DNA of 33,782 bases, from contig NZ_RQSP01000029.1 in NCBI RefSeq assembly GCF_009078285.1, positions 1 through 33,782 of the forward strand, read 5' to 3'. The position numbers were made by a program, and so were the translations under genes. This document shows, one piece after another, positions 1 to 8,503 of the stretch (the first letter of the stretch is position 1; each line of letters opens with the position of its first letter). The DNA is from Bifidobacterium jacchi. GTDB taxonomy: Bacteria; Actinomycetota; Actinomycetes; Actinomycetales; Bifidobacteriaceae. The notes beneath the pieces are model-generated. The model had not been told where the DNA came from. It saw only the letters and a program-made list of their open reading frames with translations, and did not search any database.

Positions 1-37
1 CACGCGACGCGAAAACGCGCGATTATTGCGTCGCGTG
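1..37. repeat. Inverted repeat, CACGCGACGC-armed family (copy 1)
   Basis: The 10-bp arms CACGCGACGC and GCGTCGCGTG are perfect complements around a 17-nt loop. The same arms recur near 20.4 kb. The element abuts the window edge, so the left arm may extend further. Function unknown; it could be a terminator for a gene outside the window or a dispersed palindromic element. Confidence 0.7.
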
Positions 38-324
38 ACAAGATCGGATGATGAAGAAGACGGGAGTCGGATGGCAACGTGCCCCCGGCAACGTCCCGTC
101 AGAGGGGTGCAACACCACTTAACCAATTACGAGAAATGTCACTGATATAACCAGTGATCTGTCTCTACATAATCGAGGGATGCATCTTTTCCACTCAGCA
201 GCAACACAACTGACAGCCCTTTCATCTAAGGGACCATTGTGTACGTAGATGTATTGAGACATCAGAATCAGACATAAGCAGAGACTTCAGCACAGAGACA
301 TAAGCACGTCAGATGCCCAAAACG
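38..324. other. Intergenic, no gene seen
   Basis: No open frame with a credible start or family signature is visible. Composition is lower in GC than the flanking genes. Small internal structures are CACTG/CAGTG around 140-156 and an 11-nt direct repeat AGACATAAGCA at 270-280 and 296-306. No function can be assigned. Confidence 0.5.
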
Positions 325-355
325 CGGAAAGCCCCGCGCGAGGCGAGGCTTTCCG
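325..355 (-). terminator. Probable terminator of the pst operon
   Basis: CGGAAAGCC at the left pairs with GGCTTTCCG at the right, and the stem continues through CGC/GCG after one mismatch, leaving a short GCGAG loop. On the minus strand the hairpin is followed by CGTTTTGGG, a short T-run. It lies about 190 nt beyond the pstB stop codon with no gene between, so it probably ends the pst transcript. Confidence 0.6.
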
Positions 356-384
356 AACAATGACGTGACGGTTTCATCCGTCGC

Positions 385-439
385 GTCATCAATCCGCATG
401 CTATCCACATGTTATCCGCATGCTATCCGGATGCAATCG
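385..439. repeat. 11-bp tandem repeat, about five units
   Basis: Units of exactly 11 nt run GTCATCAATCC, GCATGCTATCC, ACATGTTATCC, GCATGCTATCC, GGATGCAATCG. They share the core xxATGxxATCC, and a partial unit GCATGC follows. An 11-nt period is close to one DNA helical turn, as in direct-repeat operators, but the tract lies downstream of pstB with no gene start nearby. Confidence 0.65.
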
Positions 440-514
440 GCATGCACGGACTCGCTTTCGGCGAGTCAACGACCAGCCTTTCGCTCAACCTTTCGGCCTC
501 ACTCAGGCTGATCT

Positions 515-541
515 GGCAAACGATCCCTTGGACCGTTTGCC
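515..541 (-). terminator. Hairpin just after the pstB stop
   Basis: GGCAAACG pairs with CGTTTGCC around an 11-nt loop, six bases beyond the pstB stop. There is no T-run behind it, so it may protect the 3' end of the message rather than terminate it. Confidence 0.4.
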
Positions 542-547
542 TGACGA

Positions 548-1327
548 TCAGCCGAAGCGGCCGGAGATGTAACGCTCGGCCTCTTCGTTCTGCGGGTTGT
601 TGAACATCGTGGTGGTGTCCGCGAAGTAGGTGAGGTGTCCGGGCTGACCAACGGCCTTCAGGTTGAAGAAGGCGGTGTAGTCGGCGATACGGGCTGCCTG
701 CTGCATGTTGTGGGTCACGATGACGATGGTGTAGTCGTCCTTGAGCTCGTTGATCAGATCCTCAACGGCGAGCGTCGAGATCGGGTCCAGAGCGGAGCAC
801 GGCTCGTCCATCAGCAGGACCTGCGGATGCACGGCAACGGCGCGCGCGATGCACAGACGCTGCTGCTGGCCACCGGACAGACCGATGCCGGGGTTGTCAA
901 GACGATCCTTGACCTCGTTCCACAGGTTGGCGCCACGCAGAGCCCACTCGACCAGATCATCCGCGTCGGACTTGGAGATCTTGCCGTTGTTCAGCTTCAC
1001 GCCGGCGAGCACGTTCTCACGAATCGACATCGTGGGGAACGGGTTCGGGCGCTGGAAGACCATGCCGACGTCACGACGGACGGCCACGGCGTCAACGCCG
1101 GGAGCGTACAGGTTCTTGCCTTCGAGCAGAACCTCGCCCTTGACGTGAGCACCGGGGATGATCTCGTGCATACGGTCGAGGGTGCGCAGCACGGTCGACT
1201 TGCCGCAGCCGGACGGGCCGATGAAGGCGGTGACCTTGTTCGGCTCGATGTTGATGTTCACATTCTCCACGGCCAGGAAGTCGCCGTAGTAGATGTTCAG
1301 ATTCTTGACATCAATACGCTGTCCCAT
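548..1327 (-). CDS. pstB: Phosphate ABC transporter, ATP-binding protein PstB
   Basis: This 259-residue ATPase powers the PstSCAB high-affinity phosphate importer at the cytoplasmic face of the membrane. The Walker A motif GPSGCGKST is near residue 40, the Q-loop region reads [10 protein letters not shown] as in PstB, the signature LSGGQQQR is near 150 and Walker B LLMDEP is near 170, followed by the H-loop VTHNMQQA. Length matches the family. The start is supported by AAGGAACTACAA directly before ATG. It is the last gene of the pstSCAB operon, 43 nt after pstA. No phoU follows within the window, which is a difference from enterobacterial pst operons. Confidence 0.97.
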   Translation of the reverse strand: MGQRIDVKNLNIYYGDFLAVENVNINIEPNKVTAFIGPSGCGKSTVLRTLDRMHEIIPGAHVKGEVLLEGKNLYAPGVDAVAVRRDVGMVFQRPNPFPTMSIRENVLAGVKLNNGKISKSDADDLVEWALRGANLWNEVKDRLDNPGIGLSGGQQQRLCIARAVAVHPQVLLMDEPCSALDPISTLAVEDLINELKDDYTIVIVTHNMQQAARIADYTAFFNLKAVGQPGHLTYFADTTTMFNNPQNEEAERYISGRFG

Positions 1328-1370
1328 TTGTAGTTCCTTATGTTGGGTATGGGGTGTATCGGATTCTATT

Positions 1371-2384
1371 TCACTGTTCCGTCTTGACGGCGAACAGCTT
1401 CTCGACCAGTCGGCCGATGAGGTTCAGCACCAGGACGATGATGATCAGCACGAGGGCAGCGGACCACGAGCGCTGGTAGGCGATCTCGGGCACGCAGCTG
1501 GCGTCGGCCTTGTTGAAGCAGGTCTGCGCACCGGCGGCGAACTGCTTGTACACGTACACAGGCAGGGTTGCCATCTGGCCGTCGAAGAGGTTGTAGTTCA
1601 TCTTGACGGGCAGACCGGCCGCGATCAGCAGAGGAGCGGTCTCGCCGATGACTCGCGCAATGGCGAGGATGGCACCGGAGACGATGCCCGGCAGTGCGGT
1701 ACGCAGCACGATCTTGGTGATCGTACGCTGCTTGGTGACGCCGAGAGCGTAGGAAGCCTCACGAAGATCGTTCGGCACGATCTTGATCATTTCCTCACTG
1801 GTCTTGACGACGGTCGGGATCATCAGAATGGACAGTGCGACGGAACCCTGGAAACCGGAGTAGAAGCCGGGGCCCATCACCAGCGTGAACAGCGAGTATG
1901 CGAACAGACCGGCAACGATGGACGGGATGCCGCTCATCACGTCGACCAGCGAGCTGATCGTGCGGGCGGTCTTGGAACCGCGCGCGTACTCGACCAGATA
2001 CACCGAGCACATCAGACCGATCGGGATGGAGATGATCATGGCGCCGAGCGTGATCTCCAGCGTACCGATGATGGCGTGGAACACACCGCCATAGCTGCCG
2101 GACGCAAGAGGCTTGCCGCCGATGACCCCGTTCATGCTGTCGGACAGGAACGAAATCGTCAGACGCTGCACACCGCTGGAGATCGTGCTCCACAGCACGG
2201 AGATCAGCGGGATGCACACGATCACGAACGCAAGCACGATCAAGCCGTACATGAAGCCGTTCATGAACTTGCGACGCTGCACAGAGGAGCGTGTGGGCTG
2301 GAACTTCGTGAAATCGATCTTCGGCGCGAACTTGATGGAACCGTCGTCGCCGGTCTTGATGGCAGAATTGGTCACAGTAGTCAT
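1371..2384 (-). CDS. pstA: Phosphate ABC transporter permease PstA
   Basis: PstA is one of the two inner-membrane permease subunits that form the phosphate channel with PstC. The 337-residue protein has a hydrophilic N-terminus of about 45 residues followed by a membrane segment ([18 protein letters not shown]) and further hydrophobic helices. The EAA-type loop that contacts PstB reads [14 protein letters not shown] near residue 215. The ATG at 2384 overlaps the pstC stop as TGATG, indicating translational coupling; a GTG three bases earlier is an alternative start. The upstream AAGGCGGTGAA serves as ribosome site. The operon context with pstC and pstB leaves little doubt. Confidence 0.96.
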   Translation of the reverse strand: MTTVTNSAIKTGDDGSIKFAPKIDFTKFQPTRSSVQRRKFMNGFMYGLIVLAFVIVCIPLISVLWSTISSGVQRLTISFLSDSMNGVIGGKPLASGSYGGVFHAIIGTLEITLGAMIISIPIGLMCSVYLVEYARGSKTARTISSLVDVMSGIPSIVAGLFAYSLFTLVMGPGFYSGFQGSVALSILMIPTVVKTSEEMIKIVPNDLREASYALGVTKQRTITKIVLRTALPGIVSGAILAIARVIGETAPLLIAAGLPVKMNYNLFDGQMATLPVYVYKQFAAGAQTCFNKADASCVPEIAYQRSWSAALVLIIIVLVLNLIGRLVEKLFAVKTEQ

Positions 2385-3340
2385 CACTTCACCGCCTTAT
2401 CAGTGATCTTGCGCGCCACGAAGTTGACGATGAAGGTGACGATGAACAGCACGAGACCGGTGCCGATCAGCACCGACACGCCCATATCATCGGCCTCCAT
2501 GTACTTCAAGGCGATGTTTGCTGCGATGGTCATGTTCTGCGAACCCTTGAGCAGGAAGACCGAGAACAGGTAGCCGGGGGACAGAATCATCAGGATGGCC
2601 ATCGTCTCGCCGAGTGCACGACCAAGGCCGAGCATGGCGGCGGAGATCACGCCGGACTTGCCGAACGGGAGCACGGCCAGCTTGATCATCTCCCACTTCG
2701 TGGCACCAAGGGCCAAAGCAGCCTCCTGCTGCAGACGCGGGGTCTGCTTGAAGATGTCACGAGAGACGGAGGTGATGATCGGGCAGATCATGACCGCAAG
2801 CACCACAGCAACGGTCGCCACGGTCTTGGACGGCTGCACGGCCGGGCCCTGGAAGATGTACGTCCAGCCCAGGTACTTGGCGAACCAGTTCCACACCGGC
2901 TGAATGGACGGAATCAGCACCAGACCGCCCCACAGACCGTAGATAACGGACGGGATGGCGGCGAGCAGATCAACCACGTAGCTCAGCGCGGTGGACAGCT
3001 TCTTGGGTGCGTAGTGCGAAATGAACAGTGCGATGCCGATCGAAACGAAGATCGCGAGCAGCAGTGCGAGAACGGAAACCAGCACGGTGCCGAAGACCAG
3101 GATGCCGACCAGCACCCAGAAGTTCTTCGTGGTGCCGTTGGAATAGTCGCTGACCTTCTGCGAAACGTTGGCCTGATCGCCGGTGAAGACCGGCAGTGCC
3201 TGAATGAACAGGAAGACGAGAATTGCTGCGAGCACGACAAGAATCAACATGCCGCAGGCGTAGGCAATGCCTTTGAAGACCTTGTCCGCGGTTTTGCCCT
3301 CGGAGCCAGCCTTGACTTTAGCTACTTGTGTTGCACTCAC
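2384..3340 (-). CDS. pstC: Phosphate ABC transporter permease PstC
   Basis: PstC is the second permease subunit of the phosphate importer. The 318-residue sequence has a first membrane segment at about residues 25-50, several more hydrophobic helices, and the EAA loop QEAALALGATKWEMI near residue 205 that docks to PstB. The start is a GTG (reading V-S-A-T-Q at the DNA level) supported by AAGGAGAACTT immediately upstream. It follows pstS after a 126-nt gap that contains a strong hairpin, so it may be expressed at a lower level than pstS. Confidence 0.96.
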   Translation of the reverse strand: MSATQVAKVKAGSEGKTADKVFKGIAYACGMLILVVLAAILVFLFIQALPVFTGDQANVSQKVSDYSNGTTKNFWVLVGILVFGTVLVSVLALLLAIFVSIGIALFISHYAPKKLSTALSYVVDLLAAIPSVIYGLWGGLVLIPSIQPVWNWFAKYLGWTYIFQGPAVQPSKTVATVAVVLAVMICPIITSVSRDIFKQTPRLQQEAALALGATKWEMIKLAVLPFGKSGVISAAMLGLGRALGETMAILMILSPGYLFSVFLLKGSQNMTIAANIALKYMEADDMGVSVLIGTGLVLFIVTFIVNFVARKITDKAVK

Positions 3341-3365
3341 AAGTTCTCCTTATTGGTAGCCGCAT

Positions 3366-3449
3366 CTGAACCGCCGAATCGCCGCCAACCCCGCGGTGTG
3401 GCGTTGGCGGCGATTCGGAGCCGATGCTTGGTTGTCAGGAGCGGTTCAG
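3366..3449 (-). promoter_or_regulatory. Strong intercistronic hairpin between pstS and pstC
   Basis: A perfect 16-bp stem is formed by 3374-3389 (CCGAATCGCCGCCAAC) and 3403-3418, with a 13-nt loop. A second 9-bp perfect stem, CTGAACCGC at 3366-3374 and GCGGTTCAG at 3441-3449, encloses it. There is no T-run. Such structures between a binding-protein gene and its permease genes often act as partial terminators or RNA stabilisers that keep the binding protein in excess. That role is inferred here. Confidence 0.65.
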
Positions 3450-3466
3450 TCCCCTAAAGGGCCGAA

Positions 3467-4606
3467 TCACTTGGTCTTGATCGCTTCGATGGAAGTGGTG
3501 ACCTTGCTGCGCAGCGTGTCGGACATCGGAGCGGAGCCGGCGTTCTCAGCGGCGGTCTGCTGGCCATCCTCGCTGGTGACGTAGGTCAGCCAGGACTTGA
3601 CGAACTTGGCGTCATCGGCCTTCTTGTACTCCGGGCAGACAACCATGTAGGAGACGAGGGCGACCGGGTAGGCACCGGCCTCGGTGGTCTGGTGGTCGAG
3701 CTTGACGACGACGCGCGGAGCCTTGGCGGAATCATCGAACGGAGAGGCGTCGACGACCTTGGAGGTGGCTTCAGCCGAGTAAGGAACGTAAGCGTCGCCG
3801 ACCTTCACAGCGACGGTGCCGAAGTCAGCGGCCTTGGAGGCGTCGATGTAGCCGATGGTGCCGTCACCCTGCTGAACGGTGGTCGCCACGACGGAGGTGC
3901 CGTTAGCGCCCATGCCGACCTTGTTCGGCCAAGCCTTGGCCGGATCGTAAGGCCATGCGTCCTTGCCACCGGCATCCTGCAGGTAGCTGGTGAAGTCCTG
4001 CGTGGTGCCGGACTCATCGGAACGGTGGACCACGGTGATCTCCTTGTGGGGGAGGTTCAGGGACTTGTTGTCGCCCTGGCCGGTGATCGCGGCGTCATCC
4101 CAGTACTTGATCTTGCCGTCGAAGATCTTCGCGATGGTGGCGGCGTCCAGCTCGATGTGCTTGGACTTGTCAACGCCGTTGATGTTGTAGACGATGGCGA
4201 TGGCGGAGATGTAGACCGGGACCTCGAACGCGGTGGTGTCGTTCGCGCACACGGCCTTGGACTTCTCGACCTCTTCGTCCTTGAGCGGGGCATCGGAGCC
4301 GGCCCACTGGATGGCGCCGGTCAGGAACTTCTTGACGCCGGCGCCGGAGCCGGTGCCGTTGTAGTTGACGGTCGCACCGCTGTTGTTCTGGGTGTAGCCG
4401 GAGATCCAAGCCTGAACCGCGCTCTCCTGCGAGGTGGCGCCCTCGCCGTTGAACGTGCCGGAGACCTGCTCGGTGGTGGTGTCGCTGGAGTTGGTGTTGG
4501 AGCTAGCGTTGTTGCTGCTAGTGTTGTCACCGCAGGCGGCCAGCGCGGCGAGCATGGCCAGGCTGGAGATTGCGGCGACGGAACGAACGAGCATGGAGTT
4601 ACGCAT
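3467..4606 (-). CDS. pstS: Phosphate-binding lipoprotein PstS
   Basis: This 379-residue protein captures phosphate outside the membrane and delivers it to PstCA. The N-terminus is a lipoprotein signal peptide with lipobox L-A-A-C, lipidated Cys at residue 25, followed by a Ser/Asn/Thr-rich linker. PstS signatures include GEGATSQESAVQAW, YNGTGSGAGVKKFLTG, FAGSD-like WAGSDAPL and HRSDESGTTQDFTSYL; the last contributes phosphate ligands in the family. The open frame extends 29 codons upstream, but the ATG at 4606 is chosen because it starts the signal peptide and has AGAGGGA ten bases before it. It is first in pstSCAB and is preceded by a PHO-box-like repeat. Confidence 0.96.
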   Translation of the reverse strand: MRNSMLVRSVAAISSLAMLAALAACGDNTSSNNASSNTNSSDTTTEQVSGTFNGEGATSQESAVQAWISGYTQNNSGATVNYNGTGSGAGVKKFLTGAIQWAGSDAPLKDEEVEKSKAVCANDTTAFEVPVYISAIAIVYNINGVDKSKHIELDAATIAKIFDGKIKYWDDAAITGQGDNKSLNLPHKEITVVHRSDESGTTQDFTSYLQDAGGKDAWPYDPAKAWPNKVGMGANGTSVVATTVQQGDGTIGYIDASKAADFGTVAVKVGDAYVPYSAEATSKVVDASPFDDSAKAPRVVVKLDHQTTEAGAYPVALVSYMVVCPEYKKADDAKFVKSWLTYVTSEDGQQTAAENAGSAPMSDTLRSKVTTSIEAIKTK

Positions 4607-4702
4607 GATTCTTATTCCCTCTTGATCACTTACGGCGGCCGAAGCCGCCGGCGTGCGATACCTCTTCCGGAGCCGAAGCTCCTTCATCATCAATTCGCAC
4701 GC

Positions 4703-4722
4703 TGTAATTCATGACAATTACA
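4703..4722. promoter_or_regulatory. Inverted repeat in the pstS leader/promoter
   Basis: TGTAATT and AATTACA form a perfect 7-bp dyad around CATGAC, in an AT-rich patch about 100 nt before the pstS start. It could be an operator or part of the 5' leader structure. No regulator is identified for it. Confidence 0.45.
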
Positions 4723-4755
4723 AGCGTATGGGGAATATCAGCGTTGCACGATCAA

Positions 4756-4777
4756 AATCGGTGAACGGTAGATGAAC
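4756..4777 (-). promoter_or_regulatory. PHO-box-like direct repeat upstream of pstS
   Basis: Read on the minus strand the site is GTTCATCTACC followed directly by GTTCACCGATT, two 11-nt units sharing GTTCAxC. The PhoP operators of streptomycetes are 11-nt direct repeats with a GTTCACC core. A TGATAT hexamer lies about 19 nt further toward pstS, where a -10 element would be expected. The adjacent two-component pair makes phosphate-starvation control the simplest reading. The 296-nt gap 4607-4902 otherwise holds only the dyad listed separately. Confidence 0.65.
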
Positions 4778-4902
4778 TCTTGCCCACCATTGCCGCTACG
4801 CGTCGACTACGTTGCTTTTGCGGACCCGCCGCGAGCCCGCCGCCGACGCGACATGTCGGTTCAAACGGCTGTATGAGCGGGTTTTGACCTATGCGCGGCC
4901 AC

Positions 4903-5607
4903 TCACTCGGCTGGTTCGTCGATTTTGTATCCAAGACCGCGAACCGTAGTCAGGTACTTCGGATGGGCCGGGTCGATCTCGATCTTGGAACGCACGCGCT
5001 TGACGTGCACATCAAGCGTTTTCGTGTCGCCTACGTAGTCCGAGCCCCAGATCCGGTCGATGAGCTGATGACGGGTCATCACGCGACCCTTGTTCTGCAT
5101 CAGATACTCCAGCAGCTCGAACTCCTTGAGCGGGAAGAACACGCTCTCGCCGCGCACCGTCACCTGATGCTGGCCCACCTGCATCGAAATGTCGCCGCAC
5201 ACCAGCGGAATGTCGTCATCCGGCTGGCCGCCAGCCTGCGCCACCACCTGATTGCGGCGCAGCACGGCACGGATGCGGGCCAGCAGCTCGCGGAACGAAT
5301 ACGGCTTGGTCACGTAATCGTCGGCGCCGATCTCAAGGCCGACGACCTTGTCGATCTCGGCGCTTTTGGCGGTGAGCATGATGATCGGCACGCGGCTCTG
5401 CTCGCGGATGCGGCGGCACAACGCAGTGCCGTCGATGCCCGGGAGCATCAGATCGAGCAGCACCAGATCGATGCCTCCCTTGGTGAACAGCTCCAGACCC
5501 TCCTCACCGGTCTGCGCCGCCGAAACGTCGTATCCCTCGCGCGTGAGCTGATAGACCAGCGGCTCACGATAGGATTCCTCGTCCTCCACGATAAGAATTC
5601 GCGTCAT
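4903..5607 (-). CDS. OmpR/PhoB-family response regulator (PhoP/RegX3-like)
   Basis: This 234-residue DNA-binding regulator probably switches on the pst genes when phosphorylated. The receiver domain occupies residues 1-120, with acidic pocket E8-D9-E10, phospho-acceptor D52 in LLDLMLPG, T79 and K101 in YVTKPYS. The C-terminal winged helix covers about 135-232, with the recognition region TLDVHVKRVRSKIE. The ATG at 5607 is preferred over an in-frame start 17 codons upstream because MTRILIVEDE is the canonical N-terminus and GGAAAGGGAATC precedes it. It is downstream of the histidine kinase after a 278-nt gap and upstream of pstS. Calling it PhoP rather than RegX3 cannot be settled by eye. Confidence 0.93.
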   Translation of the reverse strand: MTRILIVEDEESYREPLVYQLTREGYDVSAAQTGEEGLELFTKGGIDLVLLDLMLPGIDGTALCRRIREQSRVPIIMLTAKSAEIDKVVGLEIGADDYVTKPYSFRELLARIRAVLRRNQVVAQAGGQPDDDIPLVCGDISMQVGQHQVTVRGESVFFPLKEFELLEYLMQNKGRVMTRHQLIDRIWGSDYVGDTKTLDVHVKRVRSKIEIDPAHPKYLTTVRGLGYKIDEPAE

Positions 5608-5774
5608 GATTCCCTTTCCATGCCGATGCCCATCGATACCGTCCGGTACCAATGCCACAACATCGCGTACGGAGGCCTGTCAGGCCACACTCCGGCCGCG
5701 TTCCGTCCGTTCGCTTCCTCCCGTGCGCGTCGGCCCACCCCCGCACGCGGCACATCCGATTACCTATCGTAGCC

Positions 5775-5796
5775 GCTAAGTGAACGTTCTGTGACA
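5775..5796 (-). promoter_or_regulatory. Possible PHO-box-like repeat upstream of the response regulator
   Basis: On the minus strand two adjacent 11-nt units read TGTCACAGAAC and GTTCACTTAGC, sharing TCAC at the same position. They lie about 170 nt before the response-regulator start, in the kinase-regulator gap. This suggests a separate, autoregulated promoter for the regulator. The match is weaker than the site before pstS. Confidence 0.4.
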
Positions 5797-5885
5797 AACT
5801 TCGTCAACTACGTAGTGAAATCAGTGGACTATGCTCGATTGGGGCTCGATCGGGGGCATGCCCGTCATTCGCGAGCGAGGCTTTC

Positions 5886-7433
5886 CTAATCGGCGCGGCT
5901 GCCGTCGGACGCATCATCGGAGGCGGCATCGGCGGCGGTATGATGCGCGGCATCGCCGGAAGCTGCGTCAGCAACGCCATCCTCAGCACTACCGGCGGCA
6001 GCGGCATGATCATCGCCACCATCGCCGTCATTGCCGTCCTTCGGCTTGGGAAGCACGATCGTGAACGTCGACCCCTCCCCCTCGCGCGACCAGACCGAAA
6101 TCGTGCCGCCGCACTCCTGCACGCAATGCCGGGTGATCGACAACCCAAGCCCAGAGCCGCCCGTTGCGCGGGAACGGGCCGGATCAACGCGATAGAAACG
6201 CTCGAAAATGCGTCCCAGCGAGGCCGCGGGAATGCCGATGCCCTGATCGACCACGCGAATCAGCACGCGCCCGCCGTCACTCGCCACCGCAACGACCACC
6301 ATCGTATGCTCCGGCGAATAATGGATCGCATTCTCAACAAGATTCTTGACCGCGGTCTTGAGCGATTCGGGTTCGACGTCCGCCACCGGACCAAGCTGGG
6401 CGGCAGCAACATCGCCGACGTGGGCAGCAGCAGCGTCGCCGGCGGCAGCCGCGGCAATCTCGTCGCCGCCATCGCCGCCGGTGGCACCGTCGGCACCGTC
6501 GCCACCGCTGATGCCGCCACCGATGCCCTCGCCTGCGTCCAGCGGCACGGAACGTCCGTCAAGCGTCAGCCGAATCGTGATATCCCGGGCCTTGGCCTGC
6601 ACCGCGTTCTCGCCGATCGCATCCCGCACGATCGGCAGCAACGGCACGCGTTTGAGCTCGACGTGACGATCGTCACCGGACTGCGCGCGCTGCAGGTCGA
6701 TCAGACGATGCACCAGCTCGGTCAGCCGCGCCGATTCCTTCGACACACGGCCCGCGAAATACCGCACCGCCTTCGGGTCGTCGGAGGCGTCCGCAATCGT
6801 TTCGGCAAGCAGCGAAATCGCCCCGGCCGGAGTCTTGAGCTCATGCGAGACGTTCGTCACGAAATCGCGACGCACCGCCTCGAACCGACGCCGTTCGCTG
6901 ACGTCATTGACGAAAATCGCATACAAGTCGTCGCACATGGAACCGACGCGCACCCGCAGATACCGCATCATCGACGGCACATCATCGCCTGCGCGAACGC
7001 CACGCCCGTCGGATTCGACGATATCCGACGGCACGCGGCCGTCCACCGACAACGGAATCGTCACCTCGCGCTCACGAGTGGTGCCGTCCGAAACGGTCAG
7101 CGACAGCACATCGCGCACTTCGTCGGAGGTGATGCGATCATGCTCGACCAACCCAGCCGCGTTCGCAGCGGGCGACGCATAGCGGACGCGCCCCGCGTAA
7201 TCGCAGACGATGACCGCATCGGGCATGACACGGACCAAACCGAGCTCGGCCTCGCGAATCGGCACATCGTCGCCAAACAGCGACTGCCGAGACTCGTCAT
7301 CATGAAATGCGCGAACGGTGAGCTCACGCCCTTCGTTGCGACCGTTCGCGTAGGCGATGGCCCCGACGATGGCCGCAACGGCCGCCATCAGCAGGACGAC
7401 GACCACCATCAGCACGATCTGCCACCACTCCAT
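5886..7433 (-). CDS. Sensor histidine kinase (SenX3/PhoR-like) with low-complexity insertions
   Basis: This 515-residue membrane kinase is the likely partner of the response regulator. One membrane segment lies at residues 5-27, then a PAS-like domain (about 60-185), the H-box SHELKTP with phospho-acceptor H197, the N-box NLVENAIHYSPE near 364-375, G1 VDQGIGIP near 395, the F-box RIFERFYRVD near 408 and G2 GGSGLGL near 425. Oddities are a Gly/Asp/Ala-rich insertion at about residues 300-350 just before the N-box and an Ala/Asp/Gly-rich tail after about 465. The ATG at 7433 is chosen over a longer frame because GGAAAGG precedes it and it starts the membrane helix. Having one membrane segment and a cytoplasmic PAS fits SenX3-type phosphate sensing. 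Confidence 0.92.
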   Translation of the reverse strand: MEWWQIVLMVVVVLLMAAVAAIVGAIAYANGRNEGRELTVRAFHDDESRQSLFGDDVPIREAELGLVRVMPDAVIVCDYAGRVRYASPAANAAGLVEHDRITSDEVRDVLSLTVSDGTTREREVTIPLSVDGRVPSDIVESDGRGVRAGDDVPSMMRYLRVRVGSMCDDLYAIFVNDVSERRRFEAVRRDFVTNVSHELKTPAGAISLLAETIADASDDPKAVRYFAGRVSKESARLTELVHRLIDLQRAQSGDDRHVELKRVPLLPIVRDAIGENAVQAKARDITIRLTLDGRSVPLDAGEGIGGGISGGDGADGATGGDGGDEIAAAAAGDAAAAHVGDVAAAQLGPVADVEPESLKTAVKNLVENAIHYSPEHTMVVVAVASDGGRVLIRVVDQGIGIPAASLGRIFERFYRVDPARSRATGGSGLGLSITRHCVQECGGTISVWSREGEGSTFTIVLPKPKDGNDGDGGDDHAAAAGSAEDGVADAASGDAAHHTAADAASDDASDGSRAD

Positions 7434-7590
7434 GACCACGCCTTTCCACCATTCCTCGGCGACGCGCGCCTTGCGCAATCTACTGCATGCCGGCAATCGC
7501 GCACCGCCACTGCCTGCCAATCACTGCTTACCAGTCATTGCTTACCAGCGTAGCGGCCGACGCACGTACTTTCACCGAGCGACTACGTAA

Positions 7591-7612
7591 GTTCAGCGTA
7601 TGTTCATGTTCT
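7591..7612 (+). promoter_or_regulatory. Possible PHO-box-like repeat upstream of the kinase gene
   Basis: On the plus strand GTTCAGCGTAT is followed directly by GTTCATGTTCT, two 11-nt units sharing GTTCA. The site lies about 160 nt before the kinase start but points away from it, so its relevance is uncertain. Confidence 0.3.
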
Positions 7613-7670
7613 GGCGGCGTGGCGGGCGGTTGGAGTGAGCAGCGCGACGCAGCGGCGGCCGGCGCAAACG

Positions 7671-7710
7671 TGCCGCAGCGCGCCGCAACGCGCCGCAACG
7701 CACCGCAACG
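7671..7710. repeat. 10-bp tandem repeat (CGCCGCAACG), four units
   Basis: Units TGCCGCAGCG, CGCCGCAACG, CGCCGCAACG and CACCGCAACG stand end to end in the 311-nt gap between mtnN and the kinase gene. A CACTACAGGCG string just beyond repeats the last bases of mtnN, as if its 3' end were copied. No gene is seen in the gap. Confidence 0.7.
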
Positions 7711-7744
7711 CACTACAGGCGGGTCGCAGCGCAGCGCAGCCGCA

Positions 7745-8452
7745 CTACAGGCGACGCAGGATGTTGACGGCGAGACGGGCCGCCGTGTCGGCGTATTCGG
7801 AGATGTCGAACTCCTTGAACACCTCGTAGTCGGTGTCCGCGTTGTCGGACAGCGCGCGAATCACCAGCGCGGGCACGCCGTTGCGCGCGGCGACATGCGC
7901 CACCGCGGCGCCCTCCATCTCCACCGCGTCGGCACCGGTCTCGCGGATGACCTGCTCGACCTTGCGCGGATCATCGACAAAGTAGTTGCCCGAGGCGATG
8001 ATGCCGGTGATGTGCGTGATGCCCATCTCGCCCAGCGCGGCATCAGCAAGCGCGAGCAGGCGATCGTCGGAATGGAACTCCTCGACGGGCTTGTCCTCAC
8101 TGCCGGGCGCCCACTGGCCGACGAGCCGCATGTCGGTGTCGAGATAGCGCAGCGTGCCGCCCAGCACCACGTCGTTGATGTGCAGTTCGCGATTGAGGTT
8201 GCCGGCGATGCCGGAGAAGATCACCGCATCGGGCGCATACGCGTCGATGAGCCGCTGCGTGGTGGCGGCCGCGTTGACCAGTCCCATGCCGCCGACCGTG
8301 GCGGCGACGGCGATCGTGCCTCCGGCGTTGGTGGTGATCGTGCCGCGCGTCACGTCGAGGCTTGCCGCCTTGTCGTGGCTGACGTCGGCGAGCGCGCCGG
8401 CGATGTGCGCGACTTCCTCGTCAAGTGCGCCGATGATGGCGATGGTGGTCAT
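7745..8452 (-). CDS. mtnN: 5'-methylthioadenosine/S-adenosylhomocysteine nucleosidase
   Basis: The enzyme hydrolyses the N-glycosidic bond of methylthioadenosine and S-adenosylhomocysteine, releasing adenine in the methyl-cycle salvage pathway of the cytoplasm. The 235-residue length is typical. Key residues are in place: E12 in the N-terminal GALDEE, E180 in VEMEGAAVAHVA (the family's substrate-binding glutamate) and catalytic D203 in LSDNAD. The glycine-rich VFSGIAG-like motif reads VIFSGIAGNL near residue 80. AAAGGACCAACC precedes the ATG. It follows aroG by 51 nt on the same strand and may be cotranscribed. Confidence 0.95.
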   Translation of the reverse strand: MTTIAIIGALDEEVAHIAGALADVSHDKAASLDVTRGTITTNAGGTIAVAATVGGMGLVNAAATTQRLIDAYAPDAVIFSGIAGNLNRELHINDVVLGGTLRYLDTDMRLVGQWAPGSEDKPVEEFHSDDRLLALADAALGEMGITHITGIIASGNYFVDDPRKVEQVIRETGADAVEMEGAAVAHVAARNGVPALVIRALSDNADTDYEVFKEFDISEYADTAARLAVNILRRL

Positions 8453-8503
8453 GGTTGGTCCTTTCTGTGGGTTTCGGTATGGCGCTACGTCACTGCCAGA
8501 GCG

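Noticed and set aside
1293-2573. Long plus-strand open frame opposite pstA
   Set aside because: Antisense to a well-conserved permease gene; composition typical of a GC-rich shadow frame.
5940-7553. Long plus-strand open frame opposite the histidine kinase
   Set aside because: The kinase has all catalytic boxes on the minus strand; the opposite frame has no family signature.
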